Of a stretch of DNA of 64,000 nt, positions 12,521 to 26,301 are shown one piece after another (within the stretch, counting starts at the first letter, position 1; each line of letters opens with the position of its first letter). Source of the stretch: Anthoceros angustus (Eukaryota > Streptophyta > Anthocerotopsida > Anthocerotales > Anthocerotaceae); assembly GCA_010909165.1 (NCBI GenBank), contig MU008185.1:434001-498000 (forward strand). The letters run 5' to 3'. The translations under genes and the position numbers were made by a program. The notes below the pieces were generated by a model. The model did no database searches, had not been told where the DNA came from, and was given only the letters and a program-made list of their open reading frames with translations.

Positions 12521-15035
12521 GGCCGCTGGCGCGCGCCTCAGCGCAGCATCCGCAGCTGCCGCCCGGCCAAAGGAAGCAAAGGGACTGAACGGGGAAACAG
12601 GATGCCGCAACCGGCTAGCAGCAGCAGCGGCGACGGCGGGCTATGGCAGCGACGGGAGCAGCAGGGCGCGCGCGATTCATGCTGTAGCTGCAGCGCCCGG
12701 AGGGCAGGCGCAGGCGCAGGCGCAGGGGGTGAGGAAAGCCAAGGAAACCGGGGAAAGGGAAGGGGAAAGGGCAGCAAAGGCGGGGAGGGGAGAGCAGGGG
12801 CGAGGCGCTGTGCTCGCGCCTGTGCCGACCAGGTCAGCGTACAGCTCAGTTGCAAGGACGGGGAGGAAAGGGGAAAGGAAGGGGGAGGAAGCAGGCCCGA
12901 GGGAATCGGGGTTGGGCTGCCCTGCCCTGCCCTATGCCCTGGGCTGCCTCGGGCTCTCGCCCTGCCCGCTCGGCGTGTGCTGATCGGATATGTATAGTCT
13001 CGTCTCTTCGTCTCTTCTTTACTCTTCTCGTCGTCTCGTCTCGCAATCGAGGCAGGCGGTGGTGTGGTGGTGGCCGACGCGATCTGTGGAGCACCCGGGG
13101 TCAGCACTAGCGCGGCCCGACGGACCGGGGAAGGATATGCGGAGGATGATCCACTGCCTCCGGCATGGCGAGGGCAGGCTGGGTGTTGTTCATCAAGAGA
13201 GAGAGAGGGTCTACAGGCCTGCCGCCGGGCCCTCGGTCCATCCGCCTCCCTCTACCGGCCTCCTGCTCCTGCCAAAACCTGAGGTACTGGGATCGGGGCC
13301 GGGGAGCAGGTGCGCTCGCATATGCCCCGATCGTGCTGCCCCGTCTTGCCGAAAACCAGCTCAAGCTCTCCGCCCGAGGCGCCCCACACCCTGCTGCTGC
13401 CTTCTTACGCTGGCCGGGGGCCGCCCCGTCTTCTCTCTCTCCCACCGGCGGCGCCGCGCTCCACTCCGTTCCTGTTGCACCTCGCCCTCAGGGGCCTTGC
13501 CTTTCTGCCTTTCTGCCTTTCTGTCAGACCACAGCGCCTGTCACTGCTCCTGCCTGCCAGTGCGCAATCTTCGTCTTCCGTCTCCGTGTGCTGTTCCTTC
13601 ATCATCATTGTCTCTGCCGCTGTCAGAGCATGGATGTATGTACGTGCAGATATGGTATGTGCCTCGAATCCTGCACAGGTCGCTGCTGCTGCAGCAGCAT
13701 CTGATCTGCAGCCTTCTTCCCCGGTCGCTAATGCAAAGATGCTCGGCATGCTCAACACCATCAACCATGGCTTGGTCCATGAAGAAACCATTGTGCCGTC
13801 ACACGAGCCGGCGGCCTGTCACGCCACCTGCGTGCGGGTGCGGGTAGCGAGAATCCCCGAGCTTCCGCCACGCCTGCCGCTCATCACTTCCTTCTGCTGT
13901 GCAAATTTATGGACCGGTACGCGTGCACAGAGCGGCATGCCGCTTGCAGCGCAGCGCAGCGCAGCATTGCAGCTGACACTCGGATCACTTACACAGCTGC
14001 CGTGGTTTTATTATCACCTTCAATTCAAGCTCCTCATTTGGTAAGGACGACAAGAGAAGCTGGATGAGAGAGAGACTCGGTTTGCAACGGTGCTCCCACC
14101 CAGCGCAAGGCAAGCTTCCAACCTGCGGTAAGGTAGACTTGCTCTCGCCTCTCCTCATCACAACGTCTCCATGCACATCCTCGTCTCGTGCTGTCGCAAT
14201 TCTTTCTTTTTGTCCTTTCAGTTCCAAGGTGGTTGGTATGTGAGGTAAACGTACATCTCCTGCGATGTTCACACCTTGCAATCAACATACATATGGTCTT
14301 CTTCTTCTTTCAGGGATGTTCACAGCTTGCTAATGTCGCAAACTAGAGCCTCTTCTTCTTCCTCTTGCTCAACACATGTACACACTGGCCACTGACTTGA
14401 CGGCTCCGGCCGGACACTCCACAGCGCCTCAATTCAATGAACGGCGATTGTAGCGGTAACGCGGTAACCTAGTCACTGTACATATGTACAGTGAAGATAC
14501 TGAACGAGTACTACACATACATACCATGCTATTTTCATACCATGCTGCTGTACATACAGTCCGTTGAGAACACGACAGTTAAAAGACACAGCGGTGTTTG
14601 ACCCTCGAAGGCCGAGTTGCATTATGGAGAGGTTTGTTTATTGCACATCACGTAAACAGGCCGGATATGCGTGTGGGAACGTAGGTGCGATTCCCCAGTG
14701 AAGACTTGCAGGCGGCCTGGCCCTGTTTGCAGTTTGCCGTGAGGAACTCCTCTACCTAATAAGCATGTGGGCGGGCTTCGGAATCGGCTCTCACAGATCC
14801 CCAGATTCCAAGCTTCTAGCGCCGCTGTCTACATTGTTTTCAACAAATATTTCCAGACCGGTGAACATCACGTCAATCTTGAGGATCTAGAACACTTCAA
14901 GGGCAAGCTACGTATGAACGTGGGGACAATCGTCCCCAGAAAATAATATCCGAATCCGCATGTAGGCACTCCGGTAACAGATAGCCGACGCAACAATTTA
15001 TGTACTGCTCTGGATGAGTGTAGCAAGGCAACCGG
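12521..15035. other. GC-rich upstream region, no gene
   Basis: This 2.5-kb stretch holds the 5' leader and promoter of the kinase gene and the 3' flank of the PPR-like gene at 15,036. From 12.5 to 13.9 kb it is very GC-rich and open in several frames on both strands (Arg/Pro/Ala/Ser-rich translations), which is a composition effect. From 14.3 to 15.0 kb I see nothing specific. Confidence 0.55.
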
Positions 15036-17300
15036 TCAGTGGGGGCCAGCAACCGCCTTTCCTTTGCCGAATTCTTCGGTCACGTTCACACGCACGCTCC
15101 AGCCGTGTCCTGGGAGGGCCTTCACCAAAGCCAGTGTGTCCTCCAGCAGGTTGGGAAGGAAGGCCTGCCGGGCATGGCAAATGACAAGAACAGTGAGAAC
15201 AGAGAGACAGACCGTTGCTGTCCAACTCCCATTCACGGGGCCTCCTTGGGTCAAGGGCTCCTCACCTTCTTCACACGTTTCTTCTGCACTATTTCTTGGG
15301 GCCATACCCTGACCAGCATCGAAAGGTACTTGCTTCTCTTCTCGTTGTCCTGCATGATGGGGCCGATGTCAGCTAGTGGTCTCAATAGACCCACGGGGTA
15401 CAGTATTGGACACATAAGGGTAGGTTGGAACTTACTGGAGACTGGCCCTCAAGGACACTGACTGCACTGTCCGGATGTCTCCTCAAAAGGTGGGCCTACA
15501 GTCCCCCATTGTCACCATTATATACCACCTAGTAGCAGACTGGGCATCCTTGAAAAGATGTAGGGTCTTACCTTCGCAAGAGCAAAGGCACAAGCAGTCG
15601 TCTGAGGAATTCCATGCTTTGCCCTCCACTTTTCAACCTCAAAAACGTGCTTCGACTGCCCTGCACACAAACAAAGTAACAAGAGCAGTATGATCAGGCA
15701 CAACTACGAAGCCCTGCAATTTTCTTCAAAAAAGTTGCGAGGCCAAAATCTCGCATGCCAGAAAATGTGCAGCACGTTGTGCAGGAGGAGATACCACACC
15801 AGAATTGGCAGCTGAAGAGATGCAGATATCGTAGACAGATTCACGAAACACTATTCCATTCTCATGGAACTCCTTTGCAACTTTGAACAGCAAATCGCTT
15901 TCGCCAACATCATTGAGGAACCTACAAACACGAAACAAGAAAATGACTTACAGCAAAGCTGAGCAGCAGAGAAAAGCGGCCTGCTATGTCTAGAAGCTAC
16001 CACCATATGAAAGGTGTACCCACCGCAGGACAATGTCAGCTGTGGCTGCAGTTGGGAACACATCGTTTGCAACCATGGTGCGGATAACTTCTAGCATGAA
16101 GCCCACATCCTTGCGCTCCTTGGCGTCAGCCTACATTATGAAAACCATCTCCATGAAATGCTTTGCGCTATTTAACAGAGACCCACCAAGCCTTCGGCAG
16201 ATCTGAACTGCAATTTGTACCAGAAGCAGATGAGCTATTCTTAAGCTCGGAGTAAGTCCTGCTAAGTTGTGCTTCCACAATGCCTTGAGGGCTGCCAGAC
16301 AGTTGAAAAACAATGCTTTGTCAGGACCTGGATTCTCATGGCACTATTCCAGCAAAACAGCCCATAGCAACAGAATAGTTCATAGAAGACAGCTTCAATC
16401 CCCCGTAGACAATCAACGGATCCTCGACTGAAATGGTTTAAAGGCCATTGCAGCAGTGGGACTGCCAAGTATTGCAGCCAAACGTATTTGCCAGGCTTGC
16501 TACAGCGGAGCCCCTCTACTTTACCATCTGGTGCACACACACACCTCTCAAAATCCCTCCAAAGGTTTTGCTCTCACCTGTCTTTGGGACCTGTGCCCGA
16601 AGACATGCCTGTACAAACAGCTCAGCCACATGATCTCTGTAGTTGGACCTTTGATTGTTTTTGACCGCTTTCTGCTCATCCGCAAATTCAAACATGAGGC
16701 TTTCAACTTTCTCATTCTAGGTAAGGCTCTTAGCCTCTGAAGTTTGACTGATGCTATACCAAGGTCCGTAGCCGAGTGAGCACTCCCAGTGCAAGCTCAA
16801 TATGAGATGGCGTTGAACATTGTTCGAGATAAGAATGCAGCTGGGATGTCTCTGGGGTCCTCAGCCTGTCCATGGCTGCCACAATCTCTGTATGAAGTCC
16901 AGAGGCCCCTGAACCACCTCCATGATGTGACCACAGTCAGAGACCAAGTAAATTGTCAAAAATTAGAGTCGCAAAATTTTGAAACTAGGTTGGAGCCAAC
17001 CAGAAATTCCATCATCTCCAACCGATGCTCCGGTAGTGAAAGCATTGGATAAAACGTGCCCTGCAATGAACAACGCTTTAATACTGTTGACTTGCGTCTT
17101 CACACAGAAACGGCGGATGCAATAACAGGCATCTGCAGAAACATACGCCCACCTGTGAAAGATGAGCACACTGGAGGGGACCAGAGTTGTGATTGCGTCC
17201 CTGAATGCAAAGCGGCATACTGCGAACCAGCCCTTTGCAATCTGGTACTTTGACTCAGCCAAGAAAAGTTTCTACAAGCTGCACATCTGGTACCCCACAT
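15036..17300 (-). CDS. Mitochondrial PPR/TPR-like helical-repeat protein
   Basis: A predicted 377-aa protein in ten exons: 17300-17153, 16908-16760, 16716-16578, 16327-16221, 16130-16024, 15921-15800, 15660-15572, 15495-15436, 15349-15266, 15164-15036. All junctions keep frame. The first 49 residues (starting MWGTRCAACRNF) contain several Arg and no Asp or Glu, as in a mitochondrial presequence. The rest is helical, with PPR-like phrases such as LHSYLEQCSTPSHIELAL, DHVAELFVQACLRAQVPKT, LKALWKHNLAGLTPSLRIAH, MLEVIRTMVANDVFPTAATA and FHENGIVFRESVYDI. It resembles the divergent single-copy PPR-like proteins of plants more than the editing-type PPRs. I cannot assign a target RNA or function. The intron between 16,130 and 16,221 ends ATGTAG; without splicing it would look like a nonsense codon. 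Confidence 0.78.
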
Positions 17301-18171
17301 CTCAATTCGCGCGGAGCAGCAACAGCATAGCAGTAGCAGTAGCAGAAGCAGGTTAAGCGTCCTTGTGAGTTCATCCGTTCAGCAGTCGAAGGCAACTGAC
17401 TGCGGTTAGCTTGTTTAGGGCTTGGCTTAAACCCAACAAAAGTGTGCGCTGTGCGATTCAAAATAGGTAGGTATGTATATATGTAGAAGAAGAAATTAAC
17501 TGTTTTTTAGTCCACTAAAGGACGGATGACCCTAGGTGATCATATAAGGGCGATGTTCAAAACATATAAGGGCGATGTTCAAAACAGTTCGCATCATTAA
17601 ATTATACTGGGCGAATTGATTTCATTAGTTAGTGGGGTTTTTTCACACTTGTAAGTATGAGAAAATCAAAGTGGAGAAGTTGGAGCATTGTGAACCGAGA
17701 TACGATTGGAGGAGGGGGGAGGGGGCTTCTTGAATTGTATCTTTTTGGAAGAGATCTCGCTCCTTTAAGAAGCCGAGTTGAGTGACGCCTCTAGTTGCTT
17801 TTGAACTGTTCCTTCTATTTAAACGACTTTGCAATATCTGGTCTTGCTTTTCGGAAACTAGCTGCTTCATATGTGCTGAACAAGAATTATCATCCTTGTC
17901 ATAGTATAGTCATCCCGTTGACAATTGTTCTTAGGAGATATCTGATCTTGTTTTCCAAAAAATGGCTGCTTCATTTGAGCTGACAGAGAATTTTCATCTT
18001 TGTCTTAAGGTGGCAAAATTGCTTTTTTGTCCGTTTAAGACAAGATGGAAGCAATCCAATTTTCAGACAAAAATGTGGATTGTGAAGCTGGGACAAGCAC
18101 TAGAACTCATCGCAGACCGGTTCATCCACTTTATGATCCTGATACGACGATCGTGCTTGCCTCTTCTTGCC
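17301..18171. other. Intergenic with small duplications
   Basis: Promoter side of the PPR-like gene. It holds a perfect 22-bp direct duplication (CATATAAGGGCGATGTTC..., 17,541-17,584). Between about 17,795 and 18,010 there are two diverged units sharing TATCTGATCTTG/TATCTGGTCTTG, GCTGCTTCAT and ATCCTTGTC/ATCTTTGTC. No gene is supported. Confidence 0.6.
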
Positions 18172-19684
18172 CTCTTTAATTTTTTGGGATGAATGTTACA
18201 TCTGTGAGGCTGAAGCACGACTCTCATTTCTGACTTACAACTACACACCAATAGCTTCTCTGCAAACACCAATCTTTTCCCTATTTTTTTGGCACTTGCA
18301 TATGCTATTGACAACTTCAATCACGTCAGTGCCCAAGTCGTTGACGCCTCGAGTTGTTTAATTGTATCATAGGGATAGTTCAGCGGCCCCAATCATCAAT
18401 TAGGGCGATGCAGAGAAGATTGGGTTGCAAGGAGACGAGTGATCTCCAGGGTTTTGATCCACCACAAGACGGAAAATCTGAAGCACGTGCTCCCTTGTTG
18501 TCTCAAGCTACACGAAGTCATATATGTTCCAGCGGCATTCAAGCTTAGTAATCAGAGCTCTTTAAATGAGACGTGTTTTCGCTTTGTGCTGGCTAGCAGA
18601 TTCTCTCCCAGATTCTAGCAACCCTCGAGTAAAGTATCATAGTATTTTAAAAGCACTTGACCCTAACTTGAAATCAAGGGTGAAATAATATGATGTACGT
18701 ATAATAAATAGAATAATATATCATCTTGGTATAAGTAGAGGGCGTCACATCCACATTGGGTCACCTCGTAAGTGGACGTCGAGAACGCCTTCGACATTGT
18801 CTCTAAGGTGGTTATCTTTACTGAGCTCAAGGAGGCTGACGGGTAGCTGGCAAGTCTCTACTCAATTGTCCGCTCTTTCTACGGTTCATCGTCTAACCTG
18901 TACTGTCAGCATGGGCCATATTCAGAGGGGGTTCCCGTGCTCAACTCAGCGACGGGCACAAGGCAAGGGACCCTTGGGGATGCCTCTTTGCCATGGCCTT
19001 AATCGTCCTCCTCCAGTGCAGGTGTCTCTTCCGTTAGTGGGTGATGATACTCATATCCTAAGGCCGGGAGACAAGGTCAGAGAAGCTTTTGAGCTCCTCT
19101 CTTCGGAGCTTTGACGCCTAGGCTTGAGGGTTAAGATTTTAAAGTGCAAGGTTTGGTCCCCCTCTGGCATCACGTCCTCTCTCCAATATTCGGGGGAGGG
19201 GGGAGGGACATTGTTTCTTCACAAGGACTTTGCATATTAGGGATCCCGGTGTGACCCCCGAACTTTATTCAGGCATTCGTTTATACGGCTTTGGCATAGG
19301 ACTTGGCTCACATCGGTGATCTCTCTCAATTAGAGAACCCTCAGGTGGCCTTTGGTATCTTCTCTTCTTGCTTCACGCGTCGGCCAGGGTACCTCACCAG
19401 AATTGTGGGTCCCTCCCCTGCTTTCTTATCCAGCCTAAGGAACTTTGATAAACAGGTTATGCACGAGGTTGGAGACATCATTGGGCTTGACACTTTCGAG
19501 TGTGCAATAGGGAGTCCGGGCGTGGTAGCAACCTATTGACTTTGGGGCACAGTGCTGGCCATGAAGGCCTTGGCGACAATGACCTTCCTGGCCTCTCTTC
19601 TCGCATTCTAGCCTCTCGGTTCTTAATCCGGATTCCTCCATCTTGGAGGCTGTCTTAGGCGTGGAGGAGGGGAGCCTTTCCCTT
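18172..19684 (+). repeat. 1.5-kb tandem duplication A, copy 1 (RT relic)
   Basis: First of two direct copies, offset 1,517 bp. Both start at CTCTTTAATTTT and run to GAGCCTTTCCCTT. The content is a broken LINE-type reverse transcriptase: LVGDDTHILRPGDKVREAF and, further on, AHIGDLSQLENPQVAFGIF. This copy carries small insertions relative to copy 2, and its catalytic-side segment is out of frame near 18,930-19,020. Copies appear to differ far more by short indels than by substitutions. Confidence 0.88.
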
Positions 19685-19688
19685 AGGA

Positions 19689-21190
19689 CTCTTTAATTTT
19701 GGGATGAATGTTACATCTGTGAGGCTGAAGCACGACTCTCATTTCTGACTTACAACTACACACCAATAGCTTCTCTGCAAACACCAATCTTTTCCCTATT
19801 TTTTTGGCACTTGCATATGCTATTGACAACTTCAATCACGTCACTGCCCAAGTCGTTGACGCCTCGAGTTGTTTAATTGTATCATAGGGATAGTTCAGCG
19901 GCCCCAATCATCAATTAGGGCGATGCAGAGAAGATTGGGTTGCAAGGAGACGAGTGATCTCCAGGGTTTTGATCCACCACAAGACGGAAAATCTGAAGCA
20001 CGTGCTCCCTTGTTGTCTCTGCTACACGAAGTCATATATGTTCCAGCATTCAAGCTTAGTAATCGAGCTCTTTAAATGAGACGAGCTTTTGGCCGGCTAG
20101 CGATTCTCTCTAGCAACCTCGAGTAAAGTATCATAGTATTTTAAAAGCACTTGACCCTAACTTGAAATCAAGGGTGAAATAATATGATGTAATGATAATA
20201 AATAGAATAATATATCATCTTGGTATAAGTAGAGGCGCCACATCCACATTGGGTCACCTCGTAAGTGGACGCCGAGAACGCCGACATTGTCTCTAAGGTG
20301 GTTATCTTTCGAGCTCAAGGAGGTCGACGGGCAAGTCTCTACTCAATTGTCCGCTCTTTCTACGGTTCATCGTCTAACACTCTTATCGGCATGGGCCATA
20401 TTGAGGGGTTCCGTGCTCAACCTGACGACGGCACAAGGCAAGGGGACCCCTTGGGGGATGCCCTCTTTGCCATGACGCACTTCAGGGCTCTGTCCACTGC
20501 TACCTCCACGGTCTGGGAGTGTCTCTTTCCGTTAGTGGGTGATGATACTCATATCCTAAGGCCGGGAGACAAGGTCAGAGAAGCTTTTGAGCTCCTCTCT
20601 TCGGAGCTTTGACGCCTAGGCTTGAGGGTTAAGATTTTAAAGTGCAAGGTTTGGTCCCCTCGGCATCACGTCCTCTCCAATATTCGGGGAGGGGAGGGAC
20701 ATTGTTTCTTCACAAGGACTTTGCATATTAGGGATCCTGTGACCCCGAACTTTATTGTATCATTATACGGCTTTGGCATAGGACTTGGCTCACATCGGTG
20801 ATCTCTCTCAATTAGAGAACCCTCAGGTGGCCTTTGGTATCTTCTCTTCTTGCTTCACGCGTCGGCCAGGGTACCTCACCAGAATTGTGGGTCCCTCCCC
20901 TGCTTTCTTATCCAGCCTAAGGAACTTTGATAAACAGGTTATGCACGAGGTTGGAGACATCATTGGGCTTGACACTTTCGAGTGTGCAATAGGGAGTCTG
21001 GCGTGGTAGCAAGCGTCCCTACCTATTGACTTTGGGGGCACAGGTCTGCTGGCCATGAAGGCCTTGGCGACAATGACCTTCCTAGGGAGCTGGGCCCTCT
21101 CTTCTCGCATTCTAGCCTCTCGGTTCTTAATCCGGGATTCCTCCATCTTGGAGGCCTGTCTTAGGCGTGGAGGAGGGAGCCTTTCCCTTG
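19689..21190 (+). repeat. 1.5-kb tandem duplication A, copy 2 (RT relic)
   Basis: Second direct copy. It is followed on its right by unduplicated LINE sequence (21,167-21,889), so the original element is probably this one and copy 1 is the extra. The left boundary is CTCTTTAATTTTGGG at 19,689, a few bases after copy 1 ends. Confidence 0.88.
20265..20612 (+). pseudogene. LINE-type reverse transcriptase fragment
   Basis: A 115-aa open stretch from a non-LTR retrotransposon reverse transcriptase. Visible RT blocks are SIVRSFYGSSSN, GTRQGDPLGDALFAMTHFRA (motif B region) and LVGDDTHILRPGDK, in which the catalytic YxDD box reads as GDDT. The frame is closed on both sides by frameshifts, and no endonuclease domain is visible nearby. 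The element would copy itself through target-primed reverse transcription, but this piece cannot. A related fragment (AHIGDLSQLENPQVAFGIF) follows at 20,785-21,009, and again in copy 1 at 19,303-19,539. Confidence 0.8.
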
Positions 21191-21889
21191 CCGGTTTCCC
21201 TACTGGACTCTTTATTTCTGCAGGCTAGGAACTCTTTATCCTCGGAGGCTAGGGAGGCCATGCCTTGTTTTTCCTCATTCTATGTGGACAGGCTATGCGG
21301 CCTCCAAGCCTCTCTCCAGGAGAAGCAATTCGGGCAGGTGCAGAGGGCCCTTCTCTTGGATTCTTCCATTCCCCGGCCTGCTCGAGCTCACCTGCGCTCT
21401 TGTTTGGGGAAGGGAGTAGGCTCTTTGCCTTCAGGCTTAGCCTTGCACCCAGCGTTTTCGAATCGCATCCGCTTCTTTCTCTACCACGATGAGGTTCCGG
21501 TTGGGCTTGGTCCAACCTTTGACCTGTTCCCTCTCAACATGCAGTTGTGGGGCCCACTCGATGACTCTAGGTCCCACCTGGCTCGCTGTCCCACTCGTAG
21601 GCAGCGTATTGCTACACATGAATATACCGTTCACGATGTCATGTTCTCGTTGGCCAAGGAGGATGGTTTTTTCCCCTATAAGGAGCACCCATGTACCCTG
21701 CGCAATGGCGTGTCGCTCAGGGCGGATCTATTTCTAACAAGGGGAGATCAAATCTCTGTTGCAAATGCGGTTGTCATAGACCCTACCCGAGACACCATTT
21801 GTGGGCATGTTATCATCAACCCTCCGGTTTGGGCGGCGGAGGGATGCGCGACAAGCAAAGTACATAAGTACATACCTATGCATAGTTAG
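21167..21889 (+). pseudogene. C-terminal ORF of the same LINE-type element
   Basis: A 240-aa open frame just after the RT relic, beginning MEEGAFPLPVSLLDSL. It resembles the region that follows the RT thumb in plant non-LTR polyproteins: an alpha-helical stretch, then LARCPTRRQRIATHEYT and a segment reading LRADLFLTRGDQISVANAVVIDPT, similar to the terminal endonuclease-like part of such elements (DLFL...VIDPT). It is the longest intact remnant of the element. No complete ORF is present, so I call it a relic. The terminal-domain assignment is an inference. Confidence 0.6.
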
Positions 21890-22232
21890 GCACCTCACCT
21901 TGTGAGGCTCGTTCTTTCTAAGGCTATGGCTAGCATTTCGAATGCTAGCAGGTATCTGTTCTAAAAGTGATTTAAAACTTAAGATGTATAATTAAGGTGT
22001 AATATATAATTAAGGTCTAATCATCTCCGTAGTACGAGTGAGGAGTGACGGAGAGTGTCATGAAACTTTACTCCTTTTACACTTACGATTGCAGTGACAG
22101 TGTTCGTTTCATGCCATGGCAGCCCATGATCAACCTCGAGAACCACTCGGAGTACGTTCTGCTGCGCGAACATGGTTTGGGTTTAAGCCCAAACCCTAAT
22201 TAGTAGTCGCCTCAATTGCTCTGGACTCGGCC
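21890..22232. other. Element 3' flank and adenylosuccinate lyase promoter
   Basis: It contains a perfect 9-bp inverted repeat with a 3-base loop at 21,929-21,949 (GCTAGCATT, TCG, AATGCTAGC), followed by AT-rich direct repeats (TATAATTAAGGT, 21,985-22,020). The rest is the presumed promoter of the next gene, with AAACCCTAAT at 22,191 as a possible telo-box-like motif common in plant promoters. Confidence 0.55.
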
Positions 22233-24808
<2,576 letters not shown>

Positions 24809-25366
24809 TAGGCGTCTGCACGCGTCCACCTGACACCCCATTACTTGTTCTGCTGAACTCTGTTTTGCATAACCTTGGGATCCTGAACCACCTGCCTGAT
24901 GGCACTCCTAGATTATCAAGTACACGCCGATGTCGTCCAAGTTAGAGAAGCGACGGCTGTACTGAGGAATCATGTTCCTGACATGCTGCAGGTGAGCAGA
25001 CATGTAGCAAATACCTGAGACGTAACTGGGCCCAAGCCCGAGAGTGAAATGCGATGATGTACTGAGGGCATACGTTCCCGGTGTGAACTCCACGATGTCC
25101 TTTCTTGCATACGGCGCCGTAGACTCTCTTGCCCGGCACCTGTACGCGTACCGCCGAAGTAGGCGTGACGAGGTGGAAGTGGGTAAGCCTGTTGATTGCC
25201 TCGTAGACGGCGCCTTCTCGTCCGCGACCCGGATCCCGGACACCCGGGCCCTCTGCACTCCCGCCACCTTCCCCGCTAAACGCTCCGACGCGCCGTGTCT
25301 GCGTGGCGCTGCGTTACTCTTCATTCCGCCTCCAATCCTCTGCCTCGCGCCCGCTCGCTCGCGGTC
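24809..25366. other. Spacer between adenylosuccinate lyase and the peptide gene
   Basis: 3' flank of the lyase and upstream region of the small secreted peptide gene. The right half (25,080-25,366) is GC-rich and open in several frames by composition. I see no gene. Confidence 0.5.
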
Positions 25367-25947
25367 ATGGCGCGCACGTTTTGCGTTTTGCTCGCTGTGG
25401 CCCTCGCTGCCGCCGCGCTCCTGTCCACCAGCGATGCTCGGCCGCTCCCGCTCTCCCTCGGTGCGTTGCGTTGCGTTGCGTTTCGTGCTATGCTGTCTCA
25501 AGTGTGAAGCCAGTCCTCTGATGACTTGCGTCTGCTGTCACTTGTCGTGAGATTCGATGCGTGTTCGACTGTCTCTGGATCGGGAAATGCCAATCCGTCT
25601 GCTGACTCCTAGCATAGTACATGCCGGCATGTTTTGTGCCAGGGGTCGGAATTGGTGAGCAGCTGGCCGTGAGTCGAAGAGCGCTTGGCTACGATGAGGA
25701 GGAGGTATTGAATGATTTGAAACTGCAGCTTGTTGCGTGTTTCTGTGTCTGAAGGAACTGTTTCACGGCTCTTGAATCCTTTTGTGTTCTGCATCTGCTG
25801 CAGCAACGAAGGGAGTTGGTGTACCACCTCGACTATGTGGATCCCAATCCTAATAACAATCCGACCGTGAGTGCCCCGGTCGCCGTCGTTTTCCCCTCGC
25901 CTCCACCACCGGCTGTCGTCAGACGGTATCCCCAGATCGATCCCTGA
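25367..25947 (+). CDS. Small secreted peptide precursor, PSY-like tail
   Basis: A predicted 99-aa secreted protein in three exons (25367-25460, 25643-25704, 25804-25947), all in phase. Residues 1-24 form a clean signal peptide (MARTFCVLLAVALAAAALL, then STSDA). The short middle part carries two dibasic sites (SRRAL and QRREL), which suit processing by subtilases. The C-terminal part contains YHLDYVDPNPNNNPT, which resembles the tyrosine-sulfated PSY peptides: Asp-Tyr, then Pro, then Asn at position 8. The usual His-x-Pro end is missing. The remaining tail is Pro-rich. A GTGAGT at 25,867 is a good donor, so the protein may instead end soon after the motif through another exon. The ATG follows a GC-rich leader. 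The gene is real if spliced as drawn; the hormone role is a hypothesis. Confidence 0.6.
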
Positions 25948-26301
25948 TGCGCGGCGTTTGGCTGCATCGGCAGCGGCATATAAGGTTGTATTCTAGAGTA
26001 TGCCCTTCAAGCATAGGATTTCGCGTGCTGGAGCTTCATGCCAACATGCGCAGTCCGGGTCCAAGTGTATGACAGTGTGCAGCTATCAATTTTGAGAGTT
26101 GGATTGTACATTACTATGTAGTAAAATTCTTCTAGCCAAGTTGGCAGTGCAGGATCTGATTCAGAGGGGATCGCCCTACTGAAGGAAACGACCAAAAGTC
26201 ACGTGCCTGATAGTCCTACACTACGGAGAAAATGGCAGCTTCATAACACGCAAGCGACGCGAACGAATCTGGACTGGCCTCCATTATGTTTCCACTGTGT
26301 G
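25948..26301. other. Convergent 3' intergenic region
   Basis: Between the 3' ends of the peptide gene (+) and the RBM41-like gene (-). It should contain both polyadenylation regions. I see no coding, RNA or repeat signal. Confidence 0.5.

Noticed and set aside
12521-12610. 30-residue N-terminal extension of the USP-kinase protein
   Set aside because: The longer frame begins with TTG; the first ATG is at 12,520 and starts a normal family N-terminus.
12365-14044. Several ORFs of 100-285 codons on both strands upstream of the kinase gene
   Set aside because: They arise from high GC content; translations are Arg/Pro/Ala/Ser-rich, overlap each other in opposite strands and show no domain or splice logic.
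16131-16220. In-frame TAG suggesting that the PPR-like gene is a pseudogene
   Set aside because: The stretch from GTACAA to ATGTAG is an intron; splicing it joins AHLLL to ADAKER with phase intact.
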